A stretch of DNA of 64,000 nucleotides. Origin: UBA4951 sp963616935. Its GTDB lineage: Bacteria; Bacillota_I; Bacilli_A; RFN20; CAG-826. The stretch covers positions 1 to 64,000 of the forward strand of contig CAVEMS010000005.1 of NCBI GenBank assembly GCA_963616935.1. The letters are read 5' to 3'. The position numbers and the translations under genes were made by a program. This document shows, piece by piece, positions 62,160-64,000 of this stretch; positions within the stretch are counted from its first letter, which is position 1, and every line of letters starts with the position of its first letter. The notes beneath the pieces were generated by a model. That model was not told the origin of the DNA. It did not search any database and was given only the letters and a program-made list of their open reading frames with translations.

Positions 62160-63518
62160 TTACGCCGTCTCCTTTATCTGATCGAAGGACTTGCCAGCGA
62201 GCAAGCCATCGATTTGCGCGTTGATTTCAAGCGCGACGCCGACGATGATGATGAGCCCTGTGCCGCCGATGGCGAGCGAGGAGTCATTTCCGAAGGCGTT
62301 GGCCCAAACTAGAACGATCGGAAGCGCGGCGATTAGCGATAAGGCGATGGCACCGATGAAGGTGACGCGGTTAAGCACTTTCGTCACATAGCGTTCCGTC
62401 TCTTTTCCCGGGCGGATGCCAGGGATATAAGAGCCGTTCTTTTGGAAGTTGTCGGCGAGCTGCTCTGGATCGATTTGCATTTGAGCATAGAAGAAGCAGA
62501 AGGCGATGATGAGGGCTAAATAGATGAATAAGCCCCAATTCATCTTCCAATGCGTTCCATCGAACCAAGGCATTAAGAAGGTGTCGTTGTAATTGAATAT
62601 CTTCAACCATTCGGCGTTGGCGGCATCGCTTGAGATGAAGCTAGCGATGATGCTTGGAGCACTTAGGATGCTTGAAGCGAAGATGACTGGAATAACACCG
62701 GCGCTGTTGATCTTGATTGGCAAGAAGCTAGCGCGGGCCATGGAGGCATTGCTGCCACCCTTCCCTGCGTGTTGTACCGGTATCTTACGTTTGGAAAGTT
62801 CAACGAAGACGACGAAGGCGGTGATGAGAACCATCGCCAAGATGTATAGCGCGAATTGGAAGGCACCTTGAATCATTTCGCTCGAACCCCTGGTCACATT
62901 CAACGTGATCCATTTGTTCCAAGCGGTCGTGATCTGGGTCGGAAGGCTACGAACGCAACCGGCGAAGATGATGACTGAGATACCGTTTCCAATGCCTTTC
63001 TCGGTGATTTGGTCGCCTAGCCACATCGTAAGCATGGCGCCGGCGAGAAGAATCGTGACGATATAGGCATACGTCCAGAAATTATCGGCCATTGAAAGAG
63101 AGATATAGCTTTGGTTCTGCATCGTTTTGATGATGCCATAACCTTGGACTGCACCAAGAAGAAGGGTGAGATAGCGGGTCGCCATCTCTTTCTTCTTACG
63201 GCCATATTCGCCCTGCTTGCTGAGCTCAGTTAGCGCAGGAAGCACGTCTTTCGACAACAATTGGATAATAATCTGCGAAGTAATATAAGGTGAGACGCCA
63301 AGGGCGAAGATACTGAAGTTCGAGAGAGCGCCGCCCCCCAACAAATCCATGATAGCGAGGGAATTCCCGCTGTTCATGATGTTGGTGAGCTCTTCGCTGA
63401 CTTGAATGCCAGGTACCGTAATGGCCGCCCCGATCCGGATGACGAAGAGAATCATGACCGTGAAGAAAATACGGTTGACGATTTCTTTGTTTTTGAAGAT
63501 CGAGACGAATTTTTTCAT
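62160..63518 (-). CDS. secY: Preprotein translocase subunit SecY
   Basis: The 452-residue channel protein with ten membrane helices. MDLLGGGALSNFSIFALGVSPYITSQIIIQLL (read at residues about 58-90), GIGNGISVIIFAG, the cytosolic loop with KRKIPVQHAGK and INSAGVIPVIFA, and GIRPGKETERYVTKVLNR are family marks. Its ATG overlaps the rplO stop by one base. SecE is encoded at 46.2 kb. Confidence 0.98.
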   Translation of the reverse strand: MKKFVSIFKNKEIVNRIFFTVMILFVIRIGAAITVPGIQVSEELTNIMNSGNSLAIMDLLGGGALSNFSIFALGVSPYITSQIIIQLLSKDVLPALTELSKQGEYGRKKKEMATRYLTLLLGAVQGYGIIKTMQNQSYISLSMADNFWTYAYIVTILLAGAMLTMWLGDQITEKGIGNGISVIIFAGCVRSLPTQITTAWNKWITLNVTRGSSEMIQGAFQFALYILAMVLITAFVVFVELSKRKIPVQHAGKGGSNASMARASFLPIKINSAGVIPVIFASSILSAPSIIASFISSDAANAEWLKIFNYNDTFLMPWFDGTHWKMNWGLFIYLALIIAFCFFYAQMQIDPEQLADNFQKNGSYIPGIRPGKETERYVTKVLNRVTFIGAIALSLIAALPIVLVWANAFGNDSSLAIGGTGLIIIVGVALEINAQIDGLLAGKSFDQIKETA

Positions 63519-63964
63519 TACTTAAGGACCTCGGTGACTCCGCCTTTCTCTTCGATCGCCGCTTTTGCGGAAGCGGAGAAGGCGTTGGCTTTGACGGTAA
63601 GCTTTTTGGTTAGCTTGCCATTACCAAGGATTTTAACCCCTGGAGCGTTCTTTTTCACTAATCCCTTTTCGATGAGGGCATTGGTGTCGACGACGGCGCC
63701 GTCTTCAAAGGCCTCTAAGGAAGCCAATTTGACGATGGCAAATTCGACACGGGCGTTGTTTTTGAAGCCATATTTCGGAAGACGTCTTGCGAGAGGCATT
63801 TGGCCGCCTTCGAAGCCGTGTTTCTTAGTATGGGCGTGGGCGCCTTGGCCTTTTTGGCCTCTGCCAGCGGTCTTGCCGTTGCCAGATCCTAAGCCTTGGC
63901 CTTTGCGGAAGTGCTTCTTTTTGGAGCCTTCGACGACGACGATGGTATTAAGATTGGTAGCCAT
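63518..63964 (-). CDS. rplO: 50S ribosomal protein L15
   Basis: A 148-residue protein. The N-terminal Gly-rich KKKHFRKGQGLGSGNGKTAG and KGQGAHAHTKKHGFEGGQMPL are typical; the C-terminal domain has GVKILGNGKLTKKLTVKANAFSASAKAAIE. AAGGAGG precedes the ATG by ten bases. It is followed directly by secY, the usual spc-operon order. Confidence 0.98.
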   Translation of the reverse strand: MATNLNTIVVVEGSKKKHFRKGQGLGSGNGKTAGRGQKGQGAHAHTKKHGFEGGQMPLARRLPKYGFKNNARVEFAIVKLASLEAFEDGAVVDTNALIEKGLVKKNAPGVKILGNGKLTKKLTVKANAFSASAKAAIEEKGGVTEVLK

Positions 63965-63966
63965 GA

Positions 63967-64000
63967 TTAGTTAGCCTCCTTCTTTTCGGACGCCTCTTTG
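63967..64000 (-). CDS. C-terminal end of an upstream spc-operon gene (partial)
   Basis: Ten codons ending KEASEKKEAN and a TAA, 2 bp before rplO, continue beyond the window edge. By operon order it should be rpmD (L30) or, if L30 is missing, rpsE (S5). The charged tail alone does not decide which. Confidence 0.6.
   Translation of the reverse strand, partial: KEASEKKEAN

Overview
The window is a near-continuous run of housekeeping genes from a low-to-mid GC anaerobic Firmicutes/Tenericutes-type bacterium of the Bacilli-Erysipelotrichia-Mollicutes side. The evidence is a whiA-type regulator, Firmicutes order in the rpmG-secE-nusG, rplKAJL-rpoBC, str and spc/alpha ribosomal clusters, strong AAAGGAGG ribosome binding sites, and an RNA polymerase beta subunit carrying the Asn that is associated with natural rifampicin insensitivity in Mollicutes. 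TGA is used as a real stop (for example at 51351, 61505 and 10364), so the genetic code is standard and not the Mycoplasma code. Almost every gene is on the minus strand; the exceptions are one glycosyltransferase and one tRNA.

Layout: 1-4.2 kb is an accessory stretch with a 3 x 23 bp repeat resembling an IS21-type transposon end, a MATE efflux pump, a GC-rich unexplained segment, a frameshifted DUF488 gene and a Bax-inhibitor-type membrane protein. 4.2-10.2 kb has glycolysis (tpiA, pgk, gap) with glf and a glycosyltransferase in between. 10.3-17.8 kb is the uvrA-lgt-ppaX-trxB-whiA-xre operon. 17.8-18.7 kb has tRNA-Pro, a candidate small RNA with anti-Shine-Dalgarno sequence, and a second XRE regulator. 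18.7-26.6 kb has pyruvate:ferredoxin oxidoreductase, a secreted Ser-rich nuclease, an unrecognised 149-aa protein, tRNA-Lys and an RDD membrane protein. 26.7-42.5 kb is tufA-fusA-rpsG-rpsL, rpoC-rpoB, an RsmC-like methyltransferase, rplL-rplJ with an L10 leader, and rplA-rplK. 42.6-45.5 kb is a metal-efflux cassette (P-type ATPase plus ArsR) lying between nusG and rplK. 45.5-50.4 kb has nusG-secE-rpmG, a DUF4886 protein, a SigH-like factor, rlmB and cysS. 50.4-57.9 kb has a membrane protein/HAD pair, the hydCBA [FeFe] hydrogenase, and DUF3137/lemA. 58-64 kb is rplQ-rpoA-rpsK-rpsM-rpmJ-infA-map-adk-secY-rplO.

Metabolically the genes describe a fermenter: glycolysis to pyruvate, pyruvate oxidation by PFOR to acetyl-CoA and reduced ferredoxin, and a trimeric hydrogenase of the kind that oxidises NADH and ferredoxin together to make H2. 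The thioredoxin reductase lacks the usual NADPH-binding motifs and may also draw on ferredoxin.

I did not find a clearly new multi-gene system. The most interesting signals are: a candidate C-rich small RNA at 18212-18347; five genes without Shine-Dalgarno sequences whose -10 boxes end exactly 6-7 nt before the ATG, pointing to leaderless mRNAs; two identical-arm ArsR operators flanking a promoter; a terminator whose 3' arm doubles as the -35 box of the str operon; and the unusual thioredoxin reductase.
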